Notes: generated by a model not told the origin, from the sequence alone. DNA of 35,169 bases from Lachnospiraceae bacterium (GCA_017624115.1 JAGANQ010000004.1:1-35169), one strand, 5' to 3'; positions 26,234 through 34,647 are shown, numbered from the stretch's first letter. Made by a program: numbers and translations.

Positions 26234-26256
26234 GTTCTTTTTCCTTCCTGTGTCAA
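26227..26256 (-). promoter_or_regulatory. Promoter of the MBL-ACT-DUF711 operon
   Basis: Minus strand: TTGACA (26251-26256), 18-base spacer, TATAAT (26227-26232). The start near 26220 puts both structured repeat units in a 150-base leader. The -35 lies 25 bases past the recG stop. The -10 TATAAT overlaps the end of a repeat unit; the other unit has CATAAT at the equivalent place but no good -35. Confidence 0.85.
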
Positions 26257-26280
26257 TCACAATTTCGTTATATATTTAAC

Positions 26281-28335
26281 CTACAGGTTTAAACGATTTA
26301 GATTCTGCTCCATATATCCCGCAAGGAAACGAGCAAGCTCTGCATTTTCTTCCTTTGCAAGCGATGCATCCTCCGAAAGCAGCATAGACACGGCTTCCGC
26401 CGCATCAGTCAGAGTCGATGCATCCGAAAACACATCTCCTATCTTAAATTCCATGCTGCCGCTCTGACGGATTCCCAGCAAGTCTCCCGGCCCGCGCAGC
26501 TTCAAATCCTCATTGGCAATAAAAAATCCATCGTTGGATTTATTCAGAATATCCAGACGCTCCATTATTTCCTGCTTATCCGATGAACTGACAAAGATAC
26601 AATATGACTGTTCTTTTCCCCTGCCCACACGTCCGCGAAGCTGATGAAGCTGCGCCAGTCCGAAGCGTTCAGCATTCTCCACCATCATTACCGTTGCATT
26701 CGGCACATTGACACCGACCTCTACAACCGTCGTGGAAACCAGCACCTGTATCTCATTCCTCTCAAATTCCTCCATAATCCGGTTCTTCTCCTGCGGCTTC
26801 ATTTTACCGTGCAGAATACCGATTCGTATGCCGTCATTCAACTCTGTCCGAAGCTTTTCGGCATAATCAATGACATTCTCCGCATCCGCCATCTCACTTT
26901 CCTCGACCATTGGACAGATGACATATATCTGGTGTCCTCTGGCTGCCTCCTTTTCGATAAACTGATACGCCTGCGGGCGGTATGACGTGTTCACAACGCA
27001 GTTCTTAATCGGCTTCCGGTTTGCCGGCAACTCATCAAGGACGGAAATATCCAGATCTCCATAAAGAATAATCGCCAGTGTCCTTGGAATCGGCGTCGCA
27101 CTCATAACCAGCACATGCACGGCTTCTCCCTTATCTGCCAGAAGCTCACGCTGATTCACGCCGAAGCGGTGCTGCTCGTCTGTTATCACCAGTGCCAGCT
27201 TATCATAGACAACCTTTTCCTGTATCAATGCATGCGTTCCGATAATAATATCTGTCTCATGTGAAGCAATGCTCTCATATGCCAGGCGCTTCTCTTTCGC
27301 GGTCATGGAGCCGGTCAGAAGCATCACTTTTTTGGAAATGCCATGCTCCTCAAACATAGCCGTTATCGATTCATAATGCTGCCTTGCCAGTACCTCCGTT
27401 GGTACCATGAGCGCCCCCTGATATCCGTGATTCGCTGTCTCCAGCAATGCCAGAACTGCAAGGATTGTCTTACCGGAGCCTACATCCCCCTGTATCAGAC
27501 GGTTCATCGCCTTTTTCCCCTGCAAATCCTGCCGTATTTCCCTCCACACCCTTTCCTGCGCATTCGTAAGCCGATATGGCAGTTCTTCCTTAAACCTGTC
27601 CGTGTCCTCACCAGGCTGCATCGGGTAGGCATTTCTTGTAAATTCATTCGCCTCCTTCAGTCGCCTGATTGCCAGAATGAACAGAAAGAATTCTTCGAAG
27701 ACCAGCCGCCTTCTGGCTGTCACAAAGCTGTCCATATCATTTGGAAAGTGTATCTGCCGTAACGCATAGCTGTATTCTGCAAGCTCATATTTCCTGCGTA
27801 TATGGTTCGGCAGATATTCTCTTCTGTTCAAATAATGTTCATTCTCCAGTGCCTGTCTGACTGCCTTCTGTATGGCATTGTTTGTAAGCCCCTTTGTAAG
27901 CGTATAAACTGGCTGCATCACATTTACCATGGCATCATAATCAGCCAGTGTAAATATCTGCGGCTGCTCCAGCATAAGCTTCTTTCCCTTATAGACCAAC
28001 CTGCCGCGCAGAACATAACGGCTTCCCGGGCGCAGCGATTTCTGCAGAAACGGCATATTAAACCAGGTAACCGGCAGGCTGCCTGTATTGTCACGAACAG
28101 AGGTTGTCACAATCTGCAGATTCTTAATCCTCCTCACGGTGGGTGTTTTTTCTATAATTCCCTCCACCGCCGTCAGCTTTGTCATGCACAGTCCCTCTAT
28201 CTTTTCCGGTGCCTCGTAAATATCGTAATTTCTCGGATAATAATGCAGCAGCTCCTCCACCGTCGTAATTCCCAGCTTATGAAAAAGCTGCTCTGCCTTC
28301 TCTCCTACCCCTTTTAAGGTACGAACCGAATCCAT
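26281..28335 (-). CDS. recG: ATP-dependent DNA helicase RecG
   Basis: Superfamily 2 helicase that regresses stalled replication forks and branch-migrates Holliday junctions. 684 residues, typical. The N-terminal wedge/OB domain covers about 55-150 and is preceded by a helix-hairpin-helix-like start (LKGVGEKAEQLFHKLGI). Helicase motifs: GDVGSGKTILA (Walker A), VPTEVLARQH, GTHALIQ, DEQHRFG (motif II), MSATPIPRTLA, VSTTVVEVGVNVPNA and QLRGRVGRG. Ribosome binding site GGGAGGAAA. Lies after the FakA-like gene, as in Bacillus, but separated from it by a terminator cluster. Confidence 0.98.
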   Translation of the reverse strand: MDSVRTLKGVGEKAEQLFHKLGITTVEELLHYYPRNYDIYEAPEKIEGLCMTKLTAVEGIIEKTPTVRRIKNLQIVTTSVRDNTGSLPVTWFNMPFLQKSLRPGSRYVLRGRLVYKGKKLMLEQPQIFTLADYDAMVNVMQPVYTLTKGLTNNAIQKAVRQALENEHYLNRREYLPNHIRRKYELAEYSYALRQIHFPNDMDSFVTARRRLVFEEFFLFILAIRRLKEANEFTRNAYPMQPGEDTDRFKEELPYRLTNAQERVWREIRQDLQGKKAMNRLIQGDVGSGKTILAVLALLETANHGYQGALMVPTEVLARQHYESITAMFEEHGISKKVMLLTGSMTAKEKRLAYESIASHETDIIIGTHALIQEKVVYDKLALVITDEQHRFGVNQRELLADKGEAVHVLVMSATPIPRTLAIILYGDLDISVLDELPANRKPIKNCVVNTSYRPQAYQFIEKEAARGHQIYVICPMVEESEMADAENVIDYAEKLRTELNDGIRIGILHGKMKPQEKNRIMEEFERNEIQVLVSTTVVEVGVNVPNATVMMVENAERFGLAQLHQLRGRVGRGKEQSYCIFVSSSDKQEIMERLDILNKSNDGFFIANEDLKLRGPGDLLGIRQSGSMEFKIGDVFSDASTLTDAAEAVSMLLSEDASLAKEENAELARFLAGYMEQNLNRLNL

Positions 28336-28365
28336 ACCGTTTCCTCCCTCTATAAAACAAAAATG

Positions 28366-28431
28366 CGCTCCTGCCCGGAGCGTTTTTTATATCATAGGGA
28401 AGTTCAAAGAACTTTCCCATGATATAAAAAA
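28366..28431. repeat. Two hairpins before recG, one a long palindrome
   Basis: First: CGCTCC (28366-28371), five-base loop, GGAGCG (28377-28382), with TTTTTT on the plus side and CATTTTTG on the minus side. Second: a near-perfect palindrome at 28383-28431, outer arms TTTTTTATATCAT and ATGATATAAAAAA (13 exact pairs), inner GGGAAGTT/AACTTTCCC with one bulge on each arm, loop CAAAG. Both can act in either direction. Confidence 0.8.
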
Positions 28432-28455
28432 GGCTGCCGCAATCCTGCAGCAACC
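28426..28455 (-). terminator. Terminator of the Asp23-FakA-like operon
   Basis: Minus strand: GGTTGCTGC (28447-28455) pairs with GCGGCAGCC (28432-28440), nine pairs including two G-U, loop of six bases, followed by TTTTTT. Nine bases past the stop codon. Its T-run is also one arm of the adjacent palindrome. Confidence 0.88.
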
Positions 28456-28464
28456 CCGTCTGCT

Positions 28465-30171
28465 TTATTCTACTGACAGAATGTAATAATAAATCGGCTG
28501 TCCGCCGGAATGAAGCTCAATATCAAAATCCGGATACTTTGCTTCTACTTTGGCTGCAAACGCTTCTGCCTGCTCATCTGTCATGTCGCTGCCGTAATAG
28601 ATACTGATTAATTCTGCATCGTCAGACATCATGGCATCCACAGTTTCCAACGCAACTGTCTCAATATCCTGACCCACAGAAAGAATCGAATGGTCACCCA
28701 GACCCATGATATCGTTCTCGTGGATTTCCTTGTCATCTATTGTTGTATTGCGCACTGCATAAGTAATCTGTCCCGTATGCACACGCTTCATCTCTTCCGT
28801 CATAGATGCCAGATTTTCTTCCGGTGTTCTGTCTGCCACATAATTAATCATAGCTGTAATGCCCTGCGGTACTGTCTTGGAAGGTATTACCAGAATCTGC
28901 TTATCCTCCGCCAGATAAGTTGCCTGATTTGCCGCAAGAATAATATTAGAATTATTCGGCAGAATAAATACGGTATCCGCATTCACCTGATTAATAGCCT
29001 CAAGCATATCCTCTGTGCTTGGATTCATGGTCTGACCGCCCTGAATCAGATAATCTACACCGACGCCCTTAAAAATCTCGTCCAGTCCTTCTCCCACGGA
29101 TACTGCGATAAAGCCAACCGGCTTACGCGGCTCCTGCGTCTGGTCTTCCTCCTTCGTGGCTTCTGCCGTCTGCTCATTATTTATAGCAGTCCCATTGTTT
29201 TTAGAAATCTTCTCTGCATCCTTAATCAGCTTTTCTTCATGCTCTTCGCGCATGTTGTCAATCTTCATGCTGGTAAGTGCACCGTAAGTAAGCGCGCGCT
29301 CAATCGCCTGACCCGGATGATTGGTATGCACATGTACCTTCACAATGTCATCATCTGACACAACTACCACGCAGTCACCGATAGAGCTTAAATAACCCTT
29401 GAAATCCTGCTCATCTGTCATGGTAAATTCCTTTTCCGCCATAATGATAAACTCGGTACAATATCCAAAGGTAATATCTGTCTCTTCTGATTTCTGTATC
29501 GTAATATTCGTCTTAACCGATTCACTGTTCTCTATGGAAGATAAATCAGCCTCTTTTCCCCAAAAGCCATCATAGAGACCTTTGATGACCTGCATCAGTC
29601 CCTGCCCGCCGGAATCGACAACGCCTGCCTGCTTCAGTACCGGAAGCATCTCCGGAGTCTGGCTCAGTACATAATCTCCATGCTCAATGATTCCTTTCAT
29701 AAACACATCCAGATCATCTGTCTCCATCGCCAGTTCTGCCGCACGTTCCGAGATTCCTTTTGCAACAGTAAGAATCGTACCCTCCTTTGGCTTCATTACT
29801 GCCTTATAAGCTGTCTCAGTCGCCCTCTGAAATGCTGTGGAAAGAACAATCGTATCCAGAGATTCGTACTCACGGATAACCTTTGTAAAGCCTCTGAAAA
29901 GCTGGGATAAAATAACACCCGAGTTTCCTCTGGCTCCTCTAAGAGAACCAGAAGAAATCGCCTTTGCAAGATTTTCCATAGTAGGATTTTCAATCGCTCC
30001 TACTTCCTTTGCTGCTGCCATAATCGTCAGCGTCATGTTTGTTCCGGTATCACCATCCGGTACCGGAAAGACATTTAATTCATTAATCCATTCTTTATTT
30101 GCTTCCAGATTTTTTGCTCCTGTCAAAAACATCTTCTTTAACAGAGCTGCATCTATCGTTGTTGTAGCCAC
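28465..30171 (-). CDS. fakA: DAK2 domain protein, FakA/YloV-like kinase
   Basis: Probable fatty acid kinase catalytic subunit: with a FakB partner it phosphorylates exogenous fatty acids for PlsY-dependent lipid synthesis. 568 residues. The N-terminal DAK2/DhaL domain (about 8-210) has the nucleotide/metal motif NVFPVPDGDTGTNM and GSLRGARGNSGVILSQLFRG. A middle domain follows, then a short charged linker near 320-345 (Glu- and Thr-rich). The C-terminal domain has GEGLDEIFKGVGVD and FILPNNSNIILAANQA. Start is GTG at 30169-30171, eight bases after AAGGAGG. It follows the Asp23 gene by 29 bases, the conserved yloU-yloV order. No fakB is in the window. Confidence 0.88.
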   Translation of the reverse strand: MATTTIDAALLKKMFLTGAKNLEANKEWINELNVFPVPDGDTGTNMTLTIMAAAKEVGAIENPTMENLAKAISSGSLRGARGNSGVILSQLFRGFTKVIREYESLDTIVLSTAFQRATETAYKAVMKPKEGTILTVAKGISERAAELAMETDDLDVFMKGIIEHGDYVLSQTPEMLPVLKQAGVVDSGGQGLMQVIKGLYDGFWGKEADLSSIENSESVKTNITIQKSEETDITFGYCTEFIIMAEKEFTMTDEQDFKGYLSSIGDCVVVVSDDDIVKVHVHTNHPGQAIERALTYGALTSMKIDNMREEHEEKLIKDAEKISKNNGTAINNEQTAEATKEEDQTQEPRKPVGFIAVSVGEGLDEIFKGVGVDYLIQGGQTMNPSTEDMLEAINQVNADTVFILPNNSNIILAANQATYLAEDKQILVIPSKTVPQGITAMINYVADRTPEENLASMTEEMKRVHTGQITYAVRNTTIDDKEIHENDIMGLGDHSILSVGQDIETVALETVDAMMSDDAELISIYYGSDMTDEQAEAFAAKVEAKYPDFDIELHSGGQPIYYYILSVE

Positions 30172-30200
30172 AATATGTTCCTCCTTGATTTCACCGGTAA

Positions 30201-30557
30201 TTAGTCAATGACTCTTACGCCTTCGACAAATATATTAATTTTCTCTACCTCCATACCGGTGAACTCCTCTACCTTGTATTTCACGTTATGGATAAGATTG
30301 TCTGCAACTGCAGAAATGCTGACTCCATATACTACGACTACATGGAAATCAATTGTGAGCTTATTCTCCTCAATAACGACATTAATTCCCTGCGTAAGGC
30401 TTTCCCTCTTCAAAAGCTTAACCAGTCCGTCCGTCATGCTGACATACGCCATACCGACAATTCCAAAGCATTCTACCGCCAGCGTTCCGGCATACTTTGC
30501 AATAACACCGGCATCTATGGTGATTTGGCCCATTCCTGTGCTCATTCGACCCTTCAT
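30201..30557 (-). CDS. Asp23/Gls24 (YloU) family envelope-stress protein
   Basis: Small Asp23-domain protein, 118 residues; family members are abundant envelope- or membrane-associated proteins linked to cell wall stress. Recognisable parts: GQITIDAGVIAKYAGTLAVECFGIVGMAY and VVVYGVSISAVADNLIHNVKYKVEEFTGMEV. I choose the ATG at 30555-30557, seven bases after GGAGG. The in-frame ATG six codons earlier would place that site inside the gene and has no good site of its own. First gene of the operon with the FakA-like gene. A possible -10 TATACT lies at 30595-30600, without a convincing -35. Confidence 0.92.
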   Translation of the reverse strand: MKGRMSTGMGQITIDAGVIAKYAGTLAVECFGIVGMAYVSMTDGLVKLLKRESLTQGINVVIEENKLTIDFHVVVVYGVSISAVADNLIHNVKYKVEEFTGMEVEKINIFVEGVRVID

Positions 30558-30612
30558 CTGATTACCTCCATTCATACCTTTTCTGGATATTTTGAGTATA
30601 CCCTATTTTTAC

Positions 30613-30632
30613 AAAAAAGAAAACTCTTTTTT
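30613..30632 (-). terminator. A/T hairpin at the end of the secreted-protein gene
   Basis: Minus strand: AAAAAAGA (30625-30632), four-base loop, TCTTTTTT (30613-30620). It overlaps the TAA stop. The stem is weak because it is nearly all A-T, but the T-rich arm could serve as a modest terminator. Confidence 0.45.
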
Positions 30633-31602
30633 AATAGCGGGTAAAACATTCTGCATACATACTGTCCAGATATGCCCTTGTAAGCTCACCCCGCCAGTGA
30701 ATCATACAGCTTCCGCCATAATTTGCTTCCGTTACAATCAGCTTATCTGCTGTCTTATCAATCACCAGCACGCTGTGTCCATTGGACACATAGCTGTCCT
30801 TCGAATTACTATAGCGCAGATAATCTCCTGTCTTTACCTTATCGAAGCTATATTCATACTCTGACAGCATTGCCGTTCTTCCGAATATTTCATCCGACAG
30901 CTTTCTCGCAAAACCGTCACACTGATAACCTCGCACATTTCCAAGAATATAAGAATTGCAGTAAGCAAGATTATATTCTGCATGATTACACGGTATAGCA
31001 GTAACTGTACTACTATAATCAGCATCTCCCTCCATGCCCATGTGATTCCAGTAAGCACCCTCCGGATATTTCGTCTCAAGACGTGCTATCGCTGCCTTTA
31101 TCTTAGACTCTACATCCTCCTGAGGTGCCATTCCTTCTACCCAGGCTCCCGTCGAATCTACATAGTCACTGCCAATCCAGGTACTCTCCGCCATAGCTCC
31201 GTCTTCGCGCAGATAATACCATTTTCCATTGGTATCCTCATACCAGCCGGTATGCATCGCACCGGAGGTATTAAACATATACCATGTATTTCCATCCTTC
31301 AGCCAGCCGGTATGCATCACACCGTCTGGTCTGAAATAATACCAGATTCCGTCCAGCTTACACCAGCCGGTTATCATATAGCCTTCTTCATCAAAGGCAT
31401 ACCATATATCATTCTCATTCAGCCATACCTGTCTGGCATAGCTTCCGTCTGCAAACTGATACCACCAGCCAGTCGAATCCTCTCTCCAGCCCTGTGATGC
31501 TGCCTGGGAGGTCACTGTGCTTCCCATAACTCCAAGTGCCACTATTCCTGTCAGAACGGCTCTTTTGATGGCTAAACGTATACCATTTCCAATTTCTCTC
31601 AT
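30631..31602 (-). CDS. Secreted cell-wall-binding repeat protein with probable cysteine amidase/peptidase domain
   Basis: 323 residues. Signal peptide 1-35 (basic start, hydrophobic 13-30, likely cleavage after SQAA). About five aromatic/glycine repeats of the choline/glucan-binding type at 39-155 (recurring GWWYQF, DIWYAF, GIWYYF, NTWYMF and KWYYL, each with a following DG and a TGW). A short helical linker lies at 160-180. The C-terminal domain (about 183-323) contains a candidate catalytic C228 in GYQCDGFARKLSDEIFG, H276 in NGHSVLVID and a polar residue in TEANYGG, the order seen in CHAP and NlpC/P60-type hydrolases. I infer a peptidoglycan-acting enzyme; substrate unproven. Own promoter; divergent from punA. 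Confidence 0.85.
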   Translation of the reverse strand: MREIGNGIRLAIKRAVLTGIVALGVMGSTVTSQAASQGWREDSTGWWYQFADGSYARQVWLNENDIWYAFDEEGYMITGWCKLDGIWYYFRPDGVMHTGWLKDGNTWYMFNTSGAMHTGWYEDTNGKWYYLREDGAMAESTWIGSDYVDSTGAWVEGMAPQEDVESKIKAAIARLETKYPEGAYWNHMGMEGDADYSSTVTAIPCNHAEYNLAYCNSYILGNVRGYQCDGFARKLSDEIFGRTAMLSEYEYSFDKVKTGDYLRYSNSKDSYVSNGHSVLVIDKTADKLIVTEANYGGSCMIHWRGELTRAYLDSMYAECFTRY

Positions 31603-31640
31603 TTGCTCCTCACTTTTTCCTCTTATATTGACTATATTTC

Positions 31641-31669
31641 ATTCTAACACAAATTTCTTCCTTCGTAAA
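31641..31669 (-). promoter_or_regulatory. Promoter of the secreted-protein gene
   Basis: Minus strand: -35 TTTACG (31664-31669), 17-base spacer, -10 TAGAAT (31641-31646) with an extended TGT just upstream. Start near 31635, about 30 bases before the ATG. Confidence 0.6.
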
Positions 31670-31685
31670 GGATTTTAACTTATCC

Positions 31686-31714
31686 TTGCACCATCCGTTT
31701 TCTTCCATTATAAT
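31686..31714 (+). promoter_or_regulatory. Promoter of punA and the ABC-F gene
   Basis: Plus strand: -35 TTGCAC (31686-31691), 17-base spacer, -10 TATAAT (31709-31714). Leader of about 65 bases with no recognised purine riboswitch. The divergent promoter's -35 lies only 16 bases away, back to back. Confidence 0.85.
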
Positions 31715-31784
31715 AGATACGTAATAGGAACGACAAAATATAATAATGAAGCAATAATACAATTTTCTTAACAGGAGGGTTTCT

Positions 31785-32624
31785 ATGATTATTGATACAG
31801 AGCAATATGTGAATCAGATAGACGAAGCTGTCACTGCCATTCAGGCAAAACTGCCATTTACACCGGATATCGCCATTGTGCTTGGCTCCGGTCTTGGTCC
31901 GCTGGCTGACGAGGTGGAACAGCCTATAGTTATCGACTATTCGGAAATTCCGCATTTTCCGCGCTCCACTGTAGCCGGACATGAAGGCAAACTGGTTATC
32001 GGTACAGTGAGCGGTAAACATGTCATCGTTATGAAGGGACGCTTCCACTACTACGAAGGCTATGACATGGATATGGTGACCTTCCCGACCCGCGTATTTG
32101 CACGTCTGGGAATTAAGTACCTGTTAGTTACCAATGCGGCAGGCGGTGTCAGAGAGGATTTAAATCCTGGTACGATCATGCTGATTACGGATCATTTAAG
32201 CTATATGTGTCCTTCCCCTCTTCGTGGTTCTAATCTCGATGAATTTGGTCCACGCTTTAAGGATATGACAGAGGTCTACAGCCATGCGCTGATTGCCATG
32301 GCAAAGAAAGCCGCAGCTTCCGTGAATGTTTCTATAACAGAAGGCATTTACGCTTTCTTCCGCGGTCCGCAGTATGAAACACCGGCAGAAATCCGTGGAA
32401 TCCGCACACTCGGAGCTGATGCTGTCGGCATGTCCACCGTACCGGAGGCTATCGTAGCCCGTCACAGCGGCATGACTACGCTCGGCATCTCTTTGATTAC
32501 CAACAAGGCTGCGGGTCTTGGACAGACAGAATTAAATCACGCAGAGGTAACACAGACTGCGCAGGAAGCAGAACGCAATCTCGTAAAATTAGTGAAAGAA
32601 ATCTTAAAGGAATGGAATCTGTAG
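31785..32624 (+). CDS. punA: Purine nucleoside phosphorylase I
   Basis: Trimeric-type enzyme that splits inosine/guanosine with phosphate to base and ribose 1-phosphate. 279 residues, family-typical. Phosphate site IVLGSGLGPLAD, then MKGRFHYYEGYDMD, VTNAAGGV, base-binding EGIYAFFRGPQYETPAEIR, VGMSTVPEAIVARH and ITNKAAGL with N for purine recognition. Ribosome binding site AGGAGGG. It ends one base before the ABC-F ATG (TAG-C-ATG), indicating translational coupling. Confidence 0.97.
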   Translation: MIIDTEQYVNQIDEAVTAIQAKLPFTPDIAIVLGSGLGPLADEVEQPIVIDYSEIPHFPRSTVAGHEGKLVIGTVSGKHVIVMKGRFHYYEGYDMDMVTFPTRVFARLGIKYLLVTNAAGGVREDLNPGTIMLITDHLSYMCPSPLRGSNLDEFGPRFKDMTEVYSHALIAMAKKAAASVNVSITEGIYAFFRGPQYETPAEIRGIRTLGADAVGMSTVPEAIVARHSGMTTLGISLITNKAAGLGQTELNHAEVTQTAQEAERNLVKLVKEILKEWNL

Positions 32625-32625
32625 C

Positions 32626-34575
32626 ATGATACTGGCATGTAATAACATCAGCAAAGCCTTTGTTGAGAACGTTGTTCTCTCAAAGGTATCGTTTCACGTT
32701 GAAGAAAAGGAAAAAGCGGCGATTGTCGGCATCAACGGTGCCGGCAAATCCACGCTGTTAAAAATCATTGTCGGTGAACTGGCTCCTGATGAGGGAACCG
32801 TCACGATTGCAAAGGGAAAGACACTCGGCTATCTCGCCCAGCACCAGAGCCTCACAAGCCACAACAGCATTTACAATGAGCTTCTTACAGTAAAGCAGGA
32901 TATCATCGAGCTGGAAGAAAAAATCAGAGACGCCGAGCACCGGATGAAAACCCTCTCCGGCTCGGCTTTAGATGCGCTGATGGAAGATTATACCCGCATG
33001 ACCCATGAGTTTGAATCGAAAAACGGGTATGCCTATAAAAGCGAAATCGTTGGAGTCCTTAAAGGTCTCGGCTTTACCGAGGAGGAATTTTCTAAAGAAA
33101 TCTCCGCCCTCTCCGGCGGTCAGAAAACCCGTGTAGCACTGGGCAAGCTTCTGCTGTCAAAGCCCGACATCATCCTGCTCGACGAGCCGACTAACCATCT
33201 GGATATGAGTTCTATTGCCTGGCTGGAAACCTTTTTGCTTAATTATGACGGAAGTGTTATCATCGTGGCGCACGACCGCTATTTTCTCGACCGTGTCGTA
33301 ACCAAGGTCGTAGAGCTGGATAACAGCGCTGCCACGACCTTCTCCGGCAATTACACTGCCTACGCAGAGAAAAAGGCAATGCTGCGCGATGCACTCATGC
33401 ACCAGTATTTAAATCAGCAGAGGGAAATCAAGCATCAGGAGGCGGTTATCGAAAAACTGCGCTCCTTCAACCGCGAGAAGTCTATCAAGCGTGCCGAGAG
33501 CCGTGAAAAACTGTTAGATAAGATGGAGGTGCTGGACAAGCCTGTCACCCAGACCAGACAGATGAATATCCGTCTGGAGCCGCACACTGTCAGCGGAAAT
33601 GATGTCCTCTCCGTCACCGGACTGTCAAAATCCTACAATTCGCAGATATTATTTGAGAATATTTCCTTTGACGTTAAGCGCGGCGAGCGCATCGCCATCA
33701 TTGGCAATAATGGCACAGGAAAAACAACCATTCTCAAGCTGATTAACCGTCTTATTGAACCGGACAGCGGAGAAATCCGTCTTGGCTCCAAGGTCTGCAT
33801 CGGCTACTATGACCAGGAGCACCAGGTACTGCATATGGACAAGACGCTGTTTGACGAAATTTCCGATACCTACCCGAACCTTACGAATACGGAAATCCGC
33901 AATGTACTGGCGGCATTTTTATTTACCAATGATGATGTATTCAAACGCATCGGTGACTTAAGCGGCGGTGAACGCGGCCGTGTCTCTCTGGCCAAGCTTA
34001 TGCTCTCCGAATCGAATTTTCTCATCCTTGATGAGCCAACCAACCATCTGGATATCGAGTCAAAGGAAATTCTTGAGGACGCACTCAATAACTATACCGG
34101 AACGGTACTTTATGTCTCACACGACCGATATTTTATCAATAAGACTGCCACCCGTATTCTGGAGCTGACAAATCAGACACTGGTAAATTACATCGGCAAC
34201 TATGATTACTACCTGGAGAAAAAGGAAGCGCTGACAAGCATCTACGCTCCGGTGCAGAATGCTGCAAAAGGCTCTGCCGTTTCCGGCACAGGCTCTGCCA
34301 CTGCAAATTCTGGTGGGAATGTCTCTGGCTCCAAAGCTGACTGGCTGGCACAGAAGGAGGAACAGGCGCGGCTGCGCAAACGCCAGAGCGAGCTTGCTAA
34401 AACAGAGGAGGAAATTCATAAGCTGGAAACACGCAACCAGGAAATTGATGACCTACTTGTTAAGGAGGAAATCTATACCGACCTTCCAAGGCTGATGGAA
34501 CTGAATAACGAGAAAAATGAGATTAATGAAAAGCTGGAAAGCTTATACGAAAAATGGGAAGAGCTGGCAGAATAG
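32626..34575 (+). CDS. ABC-F family ATPase (YdiF/Uup type)
   Basis: Soluble twin-ATPase protein without membrane segments, 649 residues; ABC-F proteins act on the ribosome in translation or antibiotic protection. First cassette: Walker A GINGAGKST (35-43), signature LSGGQKTRVALGK, Walker B IILLDEPTNHLD. The interdomain linker (about 240-310) is charged and carries EKLRSFNREKSIKRAESREK, the ABC-F signature region. Second cassette: Walker A GNNGTGKTT near 361-369, LSGGERGRVSLAK and FLILDEPTNHLD. A Ser/Gly/Ala-rich linker precedes a C-terminal coiled coil (about 565-645) like that of YdiF and Uup. No resistance-specific feature is evident. A hairpin terminator spans its stop. Confidence 0.95.
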   Translation: MILACNNISKAFVENVVLSKVSFHVEEKEKAAIVGINGAGKSTLLKIIVGELAPDEGTVTIAKGKTLGYLAQHQSLTSHNSIYNELLTVKQDIIELEEKIRDAEHRMKTLSGSALDALMEDYTRMTHEFESKNGYAYKSEIVGVLKGLGFTEEEFSKEISALSGGQKTRVALGKLLLSKPDIILLDEPTNHLDMSSIAWLETFLLNYDGSVIIVAHDRYFLDRVVTKVVELDNSAATTFSGNYTAYAEKKAMLRDALMHQYLNQQREIKHQEAVIEKLRSFNREKSIKRAESREKLLDKMEVLDKPVTQTRQMNIRLEPHTVSGNDVLSVTGLSKSYNSQILFENISFDVKRGERIAIIGNNGTGKTTILKLINRLIEPDSGEIRLGSKVCIGYYDQEHQVLHMDKTLFDEISDTYPNLTNTEIRNVLAAFLFTNDDVFKRIGDLSGGERGRVSLAKLMLSESNFLILDEPTNHLDIESKEILEDALNNYTGTVLYVSHDRYFINKTATRILELTNQTLVNYIGNYDYYLEKKEALTSIYAPVQNAAKGSAVSGTGSATANSGGNVSGSKADWLAQKEEQARLRKRQSELAKTEEEIHKLETRNQEIDDLLVKEEIYTDLPRLMELNNEKNEINEKLESLYEKWEELAE

Positions 34576-34588
34576 TCGGCTCTTCCCA
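34555..34588 (+). terminator. Hairpin across the ABC-F stop codon
   Basis: TGGGAAGAGC (34555-34564) pairs perfectly with GCTCTTCCCA (34579-34588); the TAG stop lies in the 14-base loop. Followed by TAGCTTATATTTG, weakly U-rich. Probable terminator. Confidence 0.75.
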
Positions 34589-34620
34589 TAGCTTATATTT
34601 GATACTATCGGTTACTTCAT

Positions 34621-34647
34621 CGAAGCAAGCACTCATATGTTGCTTCG
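34621..34647. repeat. Inverted repeat between convergent genes
   Basis: CGAAGCAA (34621-34628) and TTGCTTCG (34640-34647), eight pairs, 11-base loop, no T-run on either side. It lies 11 bases past the minus-strand gene's stop and may act in 3' end formation. Confidence 0.5.

Noticed and set aside
26281..26330. Terminator directly after recG
   Set aside because: No stem followed by a T-run between the recG stop and the downstream promoter; the repeat hairpins lack U-runs on the minus strand.
28690..29358. 222-residue plus-strand open frame
   Set aside because: Antisense to the FakA-like gene; composition is shadow-like and there is no ribosome binding site.
32626..34575. Antibiotic-resistance ABC-F protein
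   Set aside because: The C-terminal coiled coil and long linker look like the housekeeping YdiF/Uup group; no resistance-type feature or mobile element lies nearby.
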